This document shows, piece by piece, positions 26,787 through 34,180 of a stretch of 34,180 bases of DNA. Source of the stretch: Candidatus Nanohalarchaeota archaeon QJJ-7 (GTDB taxonomy: Archaea > Nanohalarchaeota > Nanosalinia > Nanosalinales > Nanohalalkaliarchaeaceae); assembly GCA_022865215.1 (NCBI GenBank), contig JALIDP010000006.1, positions 1 to 34,180 of the forward strand, in the 5' to 3' direction. The position numbers were made by a program, and so were the translations under genes. The notes below the pieces were generated by a model that did not search any database, had not been told where the DNA came from, and worked only from the letters and a program-made list of their open reading frames with translations. Numbering within the stretch: the first letter of the stretch is position 1; each line of letters opens with the position of its first letter.

Positions 26787-26986
26787 TGTCCCTCCTTTTC
26801 ACTCAGAACGGTCTTTATCCTGGCCATGGTTCGCCGGATCTCCTTTATCCTTCCTGGATCTTCCGGGAAACCTCCTACTTCTATCTGTCCTTTCTCTTTA
26901 GAAAGCTCCAGGTTGAGTTCCTCCAGCTTCTCCTCCAGATCGTCCGTACCCATATCTCTTACCTCATCGGCCCGTAGAATAGCCAT
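26783..26986 (-). CDS. rpl29: 50S ribosomal protein uL29
   Basis: The 67-residue helical hairpin AILRADEVRDMGTDDLEEKL...DPGRIKEIRRTMARIKTVL is typical uL29 near the exit tunnel. ATG 26986 shares one base with the uS3 stop. Confidence 0.94.
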   Translation of the reverse strand: MAILRADEVRDMGTDDLEEKLEELNLELSKEKGQIEVGGFPEDPGRIKEIRRTMARIKTVLSEKEGQ

Positions 26987-27942
26987 CAGTCTTCCACCCT
27001 CTTCTCCAGCCATCCCTTCAGGGTTTTCCGTTCCTTTTTCTCGGTCTCCGCTTCCAGGACCTCTTCAGGTACCAGGTCCTGGTCCCGGACCGCGTCCTTG
27101 ACCTCTTCGACGGTGCCTTCTACCAGTTCTTCGTAGTCCACGTCCGTCTCTTCCTCAGTCGACATCCGTCCTTCGAGCCAGCTGACCAGAGTGGTACGGT
27201 TCTTGTTATCTTCCTCCGCCTCGAGAACCTTTCCAGGATCAAGTCCTTCTTCCTCGACCCTCTCCTTGATATCTGAGATGTTCTCCTGAACCAGTTCATC
27301 GTAGTCAACGTCCTCGGGCTCCTCTTCACCAGCCTCATCCATGATCTTTTCTTCCTCCTGCTGGAGGGTCAGCTTCATGTGTTCGGGCATGTCCTTCATT
27401 ATCTGTACCTTGACCCCCAGTGCTCCAGGTTTCGTGACAGCTTTCTCGTATGACTTCTGCACGTAGTCCTTCGCGGTATCCCCGCACTTCTTGACGTAGC
27501 CGTCGATGAACTTTTCAGTGCGGCCACGGGAACCACTCAGCTTTCCTGAGATCTCGATCTCGACCCCTACAGCACCTGATTCCATGACTCTCCGCATGTA
27601 GGTGTTACCGACTCTCTTCGGGTGACCTCCCTTCTCCAGCCAGGATGCAACGTTCTTCGCTACTACGTTCGCGTCCAGATCAGGCTCTTCCACCTCCTGG
27701 GCATCGACCTGAGGGTTCTCTATCTCGAACTGGTCCTCCAGTGCATCGATTATCTCGTTGATGCGGGATCCTCCTCTACCGATGACCAGTCCGGGTTTCT
27801 CTGCGTATATTGTGATGTTCGTGCTTGTCGGTGTCTTGGTGATATCGATATGAGAATAGTTGGCTGTACGTAGCTCACTCTCCAGGAACTCCTCCAGCTT
27901 CGCCTTAGTGATACCTCTCTCTATGAACTCTTTCTCTATCAT
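26986..27942 (-). CDS. rps3: 30S ribosomal protein uS3 with two C-terminal helical modules
   Basis: Residues 1-210 are standard uS3: KH domain with KPGLVIGRGGSRINEIIDAL and the C-terminal GALGVKVQIMKDMPEHMKL. Then come two tandem ~47-residue modules, YDELVQENISDIKERVEEEG... and YEELVEGTVEEVKDAVRDQD..., each ending in an R-TTL/KTL-W-LE segment and resembling the uL24 tail. At 318 residues it is clearly longer than the usual archaeal uS3 (~210-300). Confidence 0.95.
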   Translation of the reverse strand: MIEKEFIERGITKAKLEEFLESELRTANYSHIDITKTPTSTNITIYAEKPGLVIGRGGSRINEIIDALEDQFEIENPQVDAQEVEEPDLDANVVAKNVASWLEKGGHPKRVGNTYMRRVMESGAVGVEIEISGKLSGSRGRTEKFIDGYVKKCGDTAKDYVQKSYEKAVTKPGALGVKVQIMKDMPEHMKLTLQQEEEKIMDEAGEEEPEDVDYDELVQENISDIKERVEEEGLDPGKVLEAEEDNKNRTTLVSWLEGRMSTEEETDVDYEELVEGTVEEVKDAVRDQDLVPEEVLEAETEKKERKTLKGWLEKRVED

Positions 27943-28355
27943 ACTTTCTCACCTACCTTGATGGTCACGTGCGCGGCCTTCGCTTTCCTTCCCCTGTGTC
28001 TCTTCGGTGTGAGCATACGGTTACCCTGGTTGATCATAACACCGGTAACCTTCAGGTTATCTGTATTCATACCTTCGTAACGGGCGTTACTCTCTGCACT
28101 CTGTAAAAGTTCTAGCATCTCTTCCGCCGTCTTTACAGGGTAACGACCGGAGTCCATGCTCCCCTTCCTGTGAGACTGCTCGGCATCGTGGCGCGTGTAG
28201 GGAACTGCCTGTTCCTCTTCGGTCACCCTATCCAGCTTCTGCTTCGCCTCTTCCACGCTCTCACCTTTGATAAACTCTCCGACCTCTCTGGCGTGCTTCC
28301 TCGATATGGGGAGGTTCTCTCCCCTGGCGACAGCTTCCTCTTCTTGTACTTCCAT
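27939..28355 (-). CDS. rpl22: 50S ribosomal protein uL22
   Basis: The 138-residue product has SRKHAREVGEFIKGESVEEA, a central AEQSHRKGSMDSGRYPVKTA and MLTPKRHRGRKAKAAHVTIK, matching uL22 whose loop lines the exit tunnel. ATG 28355 is preceded by AAGTGAT; the GTG at 28364 is within that site. Confidence 0.95.
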   Translation of the reverse strand: MEVQEEEAVARGENLPISRKHAREVGEFIKGESVEEAKQKLDRVTEEEQAVPYTRHDAEQSHRKGSMDSGRYPVKTAEEMLELLQSAESNARYEGMNTDNLKVTGVMINQGNRMLTPKRHRGRKAKAAHVTIKVGEKV

Positions 28356-28360
28356 TATGA

Positions 28361-28738
28361 TCACTTGAGCGGGATGTACTTGGAGCTCCTCGTCGCCCCG
28401 AGTCCCGGAGCGGAGTGCTCTACTTCTTCCCTGTTGTATGTGAACTCGCCGAGGTAATGGCCTATCATCTCGGGCTCTATCTCCACGTCGACGAACTCTT
28501 CTCCGTTGTATACTGCGATAGTCTTACCGGTCATCTCAGGGACGACGATCATGTCCCTCTCGTGGGTCTTCACATGATCGTTCTCTCTTATCTTCTTCAG
28601 CAGCTTTTTCTGACGTTCCTTCAGCCCCCGCTTGATCGTTCTCCTTTTCCTCGAGTCAAGCAGCTCCGCAAACTCGTCCATGTTCATCTTCTGGAGCTCT
28701 TCCAGGGAATATCCACGGTACTGGAAGTCGTCCGCCAT
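28361..28738 (-). CDS. rps19: 30S ribosomal protein uS19
   Basis: The 125-residue product has [40 protein letters not shown] and [20 protein letters not shown]. It is the small-subunit head protein; it overlaps uL2 by one base. Confidence 0.96.
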   Translation of the reverse strand: MADDFQYRGYSLEELQKMNMDEFAELLDSRKRRTIKRGLKERQKKLLKKIRENDHVKTHERDMIVVPEMTGKTIAVYNGEEFVDVEIEPEMIGHYLGEFTYNREEVEHSAPGLGATRSSKYIPLK

Positions 28739-29439
28739 CAGTCTTCACCCCTTCCTGTTCTCTTCGGAGAGATGCTTCCGACCTTGGAACCAGGGGAAGC
28801 ATCCTTCGAAACTGTTTTAGGCCGTCCGGGTTTTGTGGAACCCCCGAACGGGTGGTCGACCGCATTCATAGCGATTGCGGAAGTCTTTGGGTAGAGCTTT
28901 CCTTCCGACCTCGCCTTGTGGTGGACCTGTCCAGCCTTCTCGAACTCTTTATCAGTCCTTCCGCCGCCCGCTACCTGTCCTATCGTCGCGCGGCAGTCCG
29001 GGTCCATGTCCTTGAAGTTCTTGGAAGGAAGCCTCACACGGGTCTTGTCCGATTCATGTGTGACGATAAACGCGTAAGTCCCGGAAGAACGCGCTATCTT
29101 TCCACCGTCACCAGGCTCCAGCTCGATATTGTATATCGGGACTCCTTCAGGTATCTCTCTCAGTGGGAGAGTGTTACCGGGTTCTACAGGCGCTTCTATA
29201 CCTACCTCGATATCGTCTCCGACAGAAACTCCTTCAGGTGCCAGAACGTTCCTCTCCTCCCCGTCATCGAACTCGACGATCGCGACCGGGGCGGTCCTCG
29301 CGGGGTCGTGGACTATATCCACCACTGTCCCGGCCACTTCATCTTCCCGGTGCTCCACTCCGCCCTTCCCTGTGTGGGAAGGTGAGGTGTACGTGGGAGA
29401 TCCTTTACCCCGTCTCTGGCTACGGATTCTTTTGCTCAT
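28738..29439 (-). CDS. rpl2: 50S ribosomal protein uL2
   Basis: The 233-residue product has [60 protein letters not shown] and the peptidyl-transferase-proximal [20 protein letters not shown] with the conserved His. Confidence 0.97.
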   Translation of the reverse strand: MSKRIRSQRRGKGSPTYTSPSHTGKGGVEHREDEVAGTVVDIVHDPARTAPVAIVEFDDGEERNVLAPEGVSVGDDIEVGIEAPVEPGNTLPLREIPEGVPIYNIELEPGDGGKIARSSGTYAFIVTHESDKTRVRLPSKNFKDMDPDCRATIGQVAGGGRTDKEFEKAGQVHHKARSEGKLYPKTSAIAMNAVDHPFGGSTKPGRPKTVSKDASPGSKVGSISPKRTGRGED

Positions 29440-29445
29440 TTGGTA

Positions 29446-29703
29446 TCACAGCATTCCCAGACGTGTGGCCACGTCCATGGCGTCGTGCTCCGGTGCAAGT
29501 TTTACATACGCTTTCTTGTCGTTACCGCGGTTCAACGTATTGACCTTGTCGACACTCACGTCGAAAAGCCCCTCGACCGCGTCCTGTATCTCGTCCTTGT
29601 TACTCCTATCGTCCACTACAAGAGTCAGCTTGTTCTCTCTGTCCACCATGTCCATGCTCTTCTCTGTGAGATGCGGATGTTTGATAACGTCCCAGTCCTC
29701 CAT
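29446..29703 (-). CDS. rpl23: 50S ribosomal protein uL23
   Basis: The 85-residue product has VIKHPHLTEKSMDMVDRENK and DVSVDKVNTLNRGNDKKAYV, the compact archaeal uL23 at the exit tunnel that docks SRP. Confidence 0.95.
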   Translation of the reverse strand: MEDWDVIKHPHLTEKSMDMVDRENKLTLVVDDRSNKDEIQDAVEGLFDVSVDKVNTLNRGNDKKAYVKLAPEHDAMDVATRLGML

Positions 29704-29708
29704 CTATA

Positions 29709-30521
29709 TCACCTGAAAAGCTCCTCTTCCTCCAGCTTTTCTACCGCGTTTTCCGACCATACAACGAGTCTTCCAGGCTCTGTTCCTGGCGCGAGAACTT
29801 CCGCGTCCATGTGCTCAACTTCACGGACCTCGACTCCGGGGATGTTCCTTGCCGCCTTTGAGATACCCTGATCCTCTCCTACAACGAGTAGAGGACCTGC
29901 CTTCTCACGGGTCGGCCGTCCCCTGTTGGCTCCCTTCCCGGCTCTCGACTGTTTATCCCTGACCCGGTCGAGCTCCCCCTCCAGTCCCAGTTCTTCCAGG
30001 AGATCCACAACGTCAGAAGTGCTCTCGAGCTCTTCAACGCTCGAATCCACGACCAGAGGCAGCTCTGTATCACCTATAACGTGGCCTCTCTCCTGCACGA
30101 GCTCCTCGTCCATGGTGGCCGCGACCGCGCTCCTTATACCTTTCCGCCTCTCCTTGTCATTGATATCCTTCTCGAAGTCCTTCTCCGACTTTGGAGGATG
30201 AGCTTTCCTGCCTCCTACCGCCTGTGGAGCTTCTCCTCCCGGTCCTGACATCTGCATACCGCGCCTGAAGGTTATCTTCCTCGGCGTCCTCGAGGACGGG
30301 TAGCTCCTCCCTCTTATACCTCTGTACGCGCGGCTCCTCTTCTTCCAGTGAGTGACATGCTTCAGACCGGATTCCTCGTCCGCCCCGTACCTCTGCCTCC
30401 TCTTGCTCTGTGCCGAGAGAACAGCCTTCTTTATGATGTCCGGACGCACCCTTTCCCGGAACTGTAGAGGTAGGTCTAGTTCGTCCGTCTTCTTTCCGTC
30501 CGCGTCTCGAACTTTTACCAT
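29709..30521 (-). CDS. rpl4: 50S ribosomal protein uL4
   Basis: The 270-residue product has QFRERVRPDIIKKAVLSAQS, the tunnel loop region GIRGRSYPSSRTPRKITFRR and VVGEDQGISKAARNIPGVEV. Second gene of the S10-type cluster, 5 bases after rpl3. Confidence 0.96.
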   Translation of the reverse strand: MVKVRDADGKKTDELDLPLQFRERVRPDIIKKAVLSAQSKRRQRYGADEESGLKHVTHWKKRSRAYRGIRGRSYPSSRTPRKITFRRGMQMSGPGGEAPQAVGGRKAHPPKSEKDFEKDINDKERRKGIRSAVAATMDEELVQERGHVIGDTELPLVVDSSVEELESTSDVVDLLEELGLEGELDRVRDKQSRAGKGANRGRPTREKAGPLLVVGEDQGISKAARNIPGVEVREVEHMDAEVLAPGTEPGRLVVWSENAVEKLEEEELFR

Positions 30522-30526
30522 CTTTC

Positions 30527-31492
30527 TCAGCTCTCGATATGGGTGATTTCCGGGTTTTCCGGGTATTCTCCGTTCCTTACCGCGGGCCGAAACATTATAA
30601 GCCTCTTCGCAGGCCCGGGGACCGATCCTTTCACTATAACGTACTCGTTCTGGACCTCTCCGTAGTTCTTGAACCCGCCTTCAGGATTCACGTCTCCCGG
30701 TTCATCCCTGAGGTCGAGCACGCGCTTGTTCAGTTCCGTACGCTTGTTGTATCCCGTCCCACCGGGCTGGGGAACTGTCCATCGGGTGTGGTCAGGATGC
30801 CACGGACCGATGTTACCTGCCTTCCGGTTAGACTTCTGGGTCTTGTGCGAGAGGGTCTTGACACCGTGCCTCTTCACCGGCCCCTCGAATCCCTTCCCTT
30901 TCGTGATGCTGATAGTGTCAACGTACTGTCCAGGTTCAAATACATCGCTGACCTGGATCTCGGTTCCGAGAAGGTCTTCTGCAACCGCCCACTTGTCTTC
31001 AACCTGGTCGCCCCCTATAGGCATCTCGAAAACTTCCGGTTTCTTCTTCTCGACTCCTGCCTCCCACGGCTGGGTGTGGACCAGAAGGCGGAGATCGCTG
31101 ATCTCCTCCATCTTATCCTCTATCGTATCCTTATCGGTCCTGTCCGGGATAACTGCCTTCCTCTCCAGTTGAGAGGAGACGTTGTCGGCGTAGACCTCTG
31201 TTAGAGGGTTCTCTCCTTCTTCGGTTATCCAGTAGGCGCGTACTCCGTAAACTTTCAGCGGAGGTACTTCGAGTACTGTTACAGCGTCCGCGACCTCCTG
31301 TCCCTTGGTCGGAGATTCTATCTCGTCATCTATACGCAGGATCCGTGTCATTCCGGCCTTGTAACCCGCGAACCCTGTAAGCTCTCCTTCTCCTGTCTCC
31401 TCAGGTGGCTCCAGCTGCGGATAGGGCCGGGGAGCTCTTCTCTGCGGTTTGTATCCGAGTGAACCGCGTCTTGGATGGCTTTTATCTGGCAA
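30527..31492 (-). CDS. rpl3: 50S ribosomal protein uL3
   Basis: The 321-residue product starts PDKSHPRRGSLGYKPQRRAP and has GFAGYKAGMTRILRIDDEIE, KGFEGPVKRHGVKTLSHKTQ and IGPWHPDHTRWTVPQPGGTG, archaeal uL3. TTG 31492 is the better start: AGGTGAT lies 4-10 bases upstream, and the track GTG 31501 is part of that Shine-Dalgarno. It leads the cluster behind a hairpin-rich leader. Confidence 0.95.
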   Translation of the reverse strand: MPDKSHPRRGSLGYKPQRRAPRPYPQLEPPEETGEGELTGFAGYKAGMTRILRIDDEIESPTKGQEVADAVTVLEVPPLKVYGVRAYWITEEGENPLTEVYADNVSSQLERKAVIPDRTDKDTIEDKMEEISDLRLLVHTQPWEAGVEKKKPEVFEMPIGGDQVEDKWAVAEDLLGTEIQVSDVFEPGQYVDTISITKGKGFEGPVKRHGVKTLSHKTQKSNRKAGNIGPWHPDHTRWTVPQPGGTGYNKRTELNKRVLDLRDEPGDVNPEGGFKNYGEVQNEYVIVKGSVPGPAKRLIMFRPAVRNGEYPENPEITHIES

Positions 31493-31511
31493 GGTTATCA
31501 CCTGTAGGGTA

Positions 31512-31620
31512 TCCGCGCTACGCGCGGAGACCGGAGCAGCCGGTCCAGCATTGCCAACTGCTGCTCAGCAGTTGGGGCAGAGGCCTCGCACGAGGCATGC
31601 ACGCCCAGAACCTGGGCGTG
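31512..31620. repeat. Five consecutive hairpins in the rpl3 leader / rtcB-rpl3 spacer
   Basis: TCCGCGCTACGCGCGGA (31512), GACCGGAGCAGCCGGTC (31528), a 22-base palindrome CCAACTGC...GCAGTTGG (31554), CCTCGCACGAGG (31584) and CACGCCCAGAACCTGGGCGTG (31600, 21 bases, two halves) follow one another. The rpl3 transcript would start at the last one. The third is shared with the tRNA-His/Ala spacer (4430). Confidence 0.7.
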
Positions 31621-31639
31621 GTTCAAGGAGTTAAAAGAA

Positions 31640-31651
31640 CTTTTAAATAGG
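31640..31651 (-). promoter_or_regulatory. TATA box of the rpl3 (S10-type) cluster
   Basis: CTATTTAAAAG on the minus strand predicts a start near 31619, giving a leader of about 127 bases to TTG 31492, long for this genome where most mRNAs look leaderless. Confidence 0.55.
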
Positions 31652-31658
31652 GGCTGGT

Positions 31659-34180
31659 TTATCCTTTCACGTTGACGACCGGTCGCATCCTGGCCACCTT
31701 CCTACCTATACCTAGAGCGTCAGTGACTTTCACAACCTCGTCCACGTCCTTGTAGACCCCTGGGGCCTCCTCTGCTATGGTTGAACCGCTCTGTGCTTTC
31801 ACGTAGATCCCTTCCCTCTCAAGATCGTCCTGCACGTCTTCCCCCCAGTAGTCCTCTTTCGCCTGCGTCCTTGACATGAGACGGCCTGCGCCGTGCGCGC
31901 TGGAACCGAAAGTCTTCTTCATCGCCTCCTCTGTCCCCTTCAGAACGTACGATGAAGTTCCCATGGAACCCGGTATCAGAACTGGCTGTCCCACGTCACG
32001 GTACGCCTCAGGGACTTCAGGATGGCCGGCAGGGAACGCCCGTGTCGAACCCTTTCTATGCACGTAAACCTCCCTCTCCTCCCCGTCTATCTCGTGCTCC
32101 TCCTTCTTCGCTATATTGTGCGCCACATCGTATAACAGGTGCATGCCGAGCTCCTGCCACGACCTGTCGAATATCCTCTCGAACGCCTTCCTAGCCTGGT
32201 ACATAACCAGCTGCCTGTTAACCCAGGCAAAGTTGATAGCGGCGTTCATCGCCCCGTAATACTGATCCTCAAGCTCCGAACCTGACGGGGCGTAGGCAAG
32301 CTCTTTATCCGGCAACCCTTCCAGCTCCTCCTGGTGCTCCTGCTCTATCCTCCTCAAGAAATCGGAACACACCTGGTGGCCGAGACCTCGGGAACCGCAG
32401 TGGATGGTCACCACGACCTGGTCCTCCTCCAGCCCGTAGTCCTCAGCTGTCTCCTCATCGTATATCTCGGAGACTACCTGAACTTCGAGGAAATGGTTGC
32501 CGCTGCCCAGTGAACCGACCTGCTCCTTCGCACGGTCCTTCGCCTTCTCGGAGATGTGTTCGACCGATGCTTCCTCCCTGTATCCCTCGTCCTCGCAGTG
32601 TTCCAGGTCATCTTCCACCGCGTAACCATTGTCCTTGGCCCAGTGAACCCCGTTCAGACAGATCTCCTCTACGTCTCCCTTGGAAAGGCTTCCCGCGACC
32701 GCCCCCTCCCCCAGACCTGAAGGAACCTTCTGAAACAGGATGTTAGCCAGCTGCTTCTCCTTTCCCTTTATATCGTCGTAGGCGAGGTCTGTCTTCATGA
32801 CGCGTACTCCGCAGTTGGATACAATGAAGCTGTTCGCCTGGAAGTTGTGCTCCTCGTGCTCGACCCCTATATCGTAGACAGGCTTCCTGCCTGAGAACTC
32901 GATTGATTGGATCTCCACGGGAACAGAGAGGTTGTCCTTGACCTCTATTTCATCCTGGTGCTCCTCGAAGTCAGGGAAATCCTCAGGCGGACGTATCTTT
33001 GTATCTCGCCCGCTCCAGATACTTCTCTCGATGAACCGGTCGTTGATCTCAAAGCGCTGTTTCAGTTCTTTGGGCGCGGATCCGTTGTTGTAGAGGGACA
33101 CTGCTTTCTCTGCTATCTGGGCCCTTCTCTGTATCGCGTGTTCCTTCAGTTTCGTGTACTGGACGACCTTCATCGCTTCCTTCTGCTTTTCGAGATTGTA
33201 CCGGTAACCTACAGTGGTGAAGAACCGGGTAAGGTTCTCGGGTTTGCTGCTGATCCCGAAACGGAGCCGCAACATGTCGTGTTCTGCGTTACTGTCCGTC
33301 TCGAACGCTTCCAGGGCTGTAGTTTCGATATCAAGGGATCTGAGCAGGTCTTTGAGTTCCAGCATGAACTGTTCACCTTCCTCTCTTTTCTCTTCTGTCC
33401 GGTTCTGGGAGACCTGTGGTGTATAGAAATTCTTTCGGTACACGGCTGAAGGTTTGCTCATCTCGGCCCCGAAGAATGCCGAGAGGTACAATGCCTTCTG
33501 CCAGTCCGCCAGCTCTGAAAGGTAATCCGGGACGGTAAACCCGCTTTCCACCTTTTTCCCTGACGGAGCTCCGAGCTCTATGAGGAGCTTCTGGAACGCT
33601 CTCGATCCACAGGAGACGCTGGTCTCCGTTGCCTCGAACTCTTTACCTTCGACCTCGTGCTGTCGGTCCCGCTCGTAGATGCTTGACGGCGAGAACCCGA
33701 GCTGCCTTATATCCCGCTGGATGGTTTCGAGATCCTCCTTATCGGCGTAGAAGGTTGTTTTCCCTGTTTTATTGAAAGCTCCGTCTCCTGTATGGAACCC
33801 TACCAATTTCAGCAGGATGTTGAATTCGTGGTCCGTGGTCCGGAGAGGGAGCAGATCCCTGTCGGTGAGCGCTCTCACGAGCTGGGGATTATCGCCGGAG
33901 AAATCGTCTCTATCGAGAACTACTTTTTCTTCCAGCTCCTCGTCCGGAAGACCCTCGAAAGGCCTGACCATCACGGTATCTCCCTCTTCAAGGTCTTCCA
34001 GTTCCTTCATGCCCTCTGGGGTGAGGAAAGGATGGTCATCTGTCGCTTCGATTGTATCCCCGGTCCTGGTTTCAACCTGGTAAACTTCGTCTTCTTCTCG
34101 CTCCATGAAGAGGTGTATATCGGATTCTTCTGAACGTTCGGACGCTACTGTGGCCCTCTCACTTTCGAAATCATCCTTCA
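31659..34180 (-). CDS. rtcB: RNA-splicing ligase RtcB interrupted by an intein (N-terminal part outside window)
   Basis: The frame is open from 31659 to the window edge. The C-terminal 384 residues are RtcB: CGVRVMKTDL, GLGEGAVAGSL, GSLGSGNHFLEVQ, VVTIHCGSRGLGHQV, LLYDVAHNIAKKEEH, VHRKGSTRAFPAGHPE (catalytic His region) and PGSMGTSSYVLKG. Before Cys (codon 32811-32813) comes an intein: block B TGDTIEATDDHPFLT, LAGLIDADG-like LVGFHTGDG and LSAFFGAEMS, block F VYDIGVEHEEHNFQANSF and block G IVSN|C. Insertion lies exactly before the metal-binding Cys of the DINCGVR site. RtcB ligates tRNA exons after intron removal. The N-extein and intein start are not visible. Confidence 0.95.
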   Translation of the reverse strand, partial: KDDFESERATVASERSEESDIHLFMEREEDEVYQVETRTGDTIEATDDHPFLTPEGMKELEDLEEGDTVMVRPFEGLPDEELEEKVVLDRDDFSGDNPQLVRALTDRDLLPLRTTDHEFNILLKLVGFHTGDGAFNKTGKTTFYADKEDLETIQRDIRQLGFSPSSIYERDRQHEVEGKEFEATETSVSCGSRAFQKLLIELGAPSGKKVESGFTVPDYLSELADWQKALYLSAFFGAEMSKPSAVYRKNFYTPQVSQNRTEEKREEGEQFMLELKDLLRSLDIETTALEAFETDSNAEHDMLRLRFGISSKPENLTRFFTTVGYRYNLEKQKEAMKVVQYTKLKEHAIQRRAQIAEKAVSLYNNGSAPKELKQRFEINDRFIERSIWSGRDTKIRPPEDFPDFEEHQDEIEVKDNLSVPVEIQSIEFSGRKPVYDIGVEHEEHNFQANSFIVSNCGVRVMKTDLAYDDIKGKEKQLANILFQKVPSGLGEGAVAGSLSKGDVEEICLNGVHWAKDNGYAVEDDLEHCEDEGYREEASVEHISEKAKDRAKEQVGSLGSGNHFLEVQVVSEIYDEETAEDYGLEEDQVVVTIHCGSRGLGHQVCSDFLRRIEQEHQEELEGLPDKELAYAPSGSELEDQYYGAMNAAINFAWVNRQLVMYQARKAFERIFDRSWQELGMHLLYDVAHNIAKKEEHEIDGEEREVYVHRKGSTRAFPAGHPEVPEAYRDVGQPVLIPGSMGTSSYVLKGTEEAMKKTFGSSAHGAGRLMSRTQAKEDYWGEDVQDDLEREGIYVKAQSGSTIAEEAPGVYKDVDEVVKVTDALGIGRKVARMRPVVNVKG
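32814..34180 (-). mobile_element. Intein (protein-splicing element with LAGLIDADG-type endonuclease) in RtcB
   Basis: At least 455 residues of intein lie in the window, ending with Asn (32814-32816) before Cys+1. Two dodecapeptide-like motifs (LLKLVGFHTGDGAF and LYLSAFFGAEMS) have replaced the consensus acidic residue in the second one (GAE for DAD-G), so homing activity may be lost. Splicing motifs look intact on the C-side (HN...VSN|C). Confidence 0.88.

Overview
The window reads as a chromosomal segment of a DPANN-type archaeon, most likely a nanohaloarchaeon (inference). The evidence is archaeal ribosomal-protein operons with archaeal/eukaryotic-type members (eL18, eL19, eL32, eS4, aIF1, Rpp29), TATA boxes 25-30 nt upstream of leaderless starts, tRNAs without encoded CCA, an S-layer glycoprotein tail, and Asp/Glu-rich proteins typical of a salt-in lifestyle. 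Nearly all housekeeping genes lie on the minus strand.

Region 1 (1-4120) is accessory. It opens with the 3' end of an S-layer-like gene. The last ~30 coding bases and terminator of that gene recur, degraded, three more times. Between the copies sit two tandem toxin-antitoxin-like pairs (coiled-coil partner plus TumE/DUF6516-like toxin), an inverted three-gene operon with a caspase-like peptidase, and an orphan partner-like gene. The TA cassettes share an almost identical leader and TATA promoter.

Region 2 (4150-6900) holds tRNA-Ala(CGC), tRNA-His(GTG), tRNA-Leu(CAA)-cutA, a TraB-family membrane protein, a possible structured RNA, tRNA-Glu(TTC) and tRNA-Pro(GGG). Region 3 (6907-11336) has a RelE-like TA pair, then the operon rps13-rps4-rps11-rpoD-tRNA-Leu(TAA)-rpl18e-rpl13-rps9-rpoN read right to left, preceded by an interrupted tRNA-Gln(CTG). 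Region 4 (11336-16275) has small membrane proteins, two Nudix hydrolases, NucS, a lipoprotein, a DUF4870 protein and tRNA-Ser(TGA), which carries a ~315-nt intron. Region 5 (16277-31492) is the contiguous S10/spc/secY supercluster, from rpl3 to cbf5. Region 6 (31659-end) is RtcB interrupted by an intein at the Cys of its metal site; the N-terminal part lies outside the window.

The most unusual signal is around the tRNA genes. Four tRNAs (Ala, His, Leu-TAA, Ser) have a direct copy of their own 3' end just downstream, and three (Pro, Gln, Ser) have copies of their own 5' end just upstream. Each copy is separated from the real gene by a short hairpin insert. Hairpin cores are shared between different tRNA loci although the flanking copies are locus-specific. 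For the 5' copies, the TATA box is spaced for the distal copy, not for the real tRNA. Four tRNAs also carry introns or insertions (Ala and Ser near the anticodon, His and Gln in the D arm). The same short-loop snapback hairpins form arrays inside the tRNA-Ser intron and in the rpl3 leader. This looks like a family of miniature elements that target tRNA ends, and I do not recognise it as a described family.
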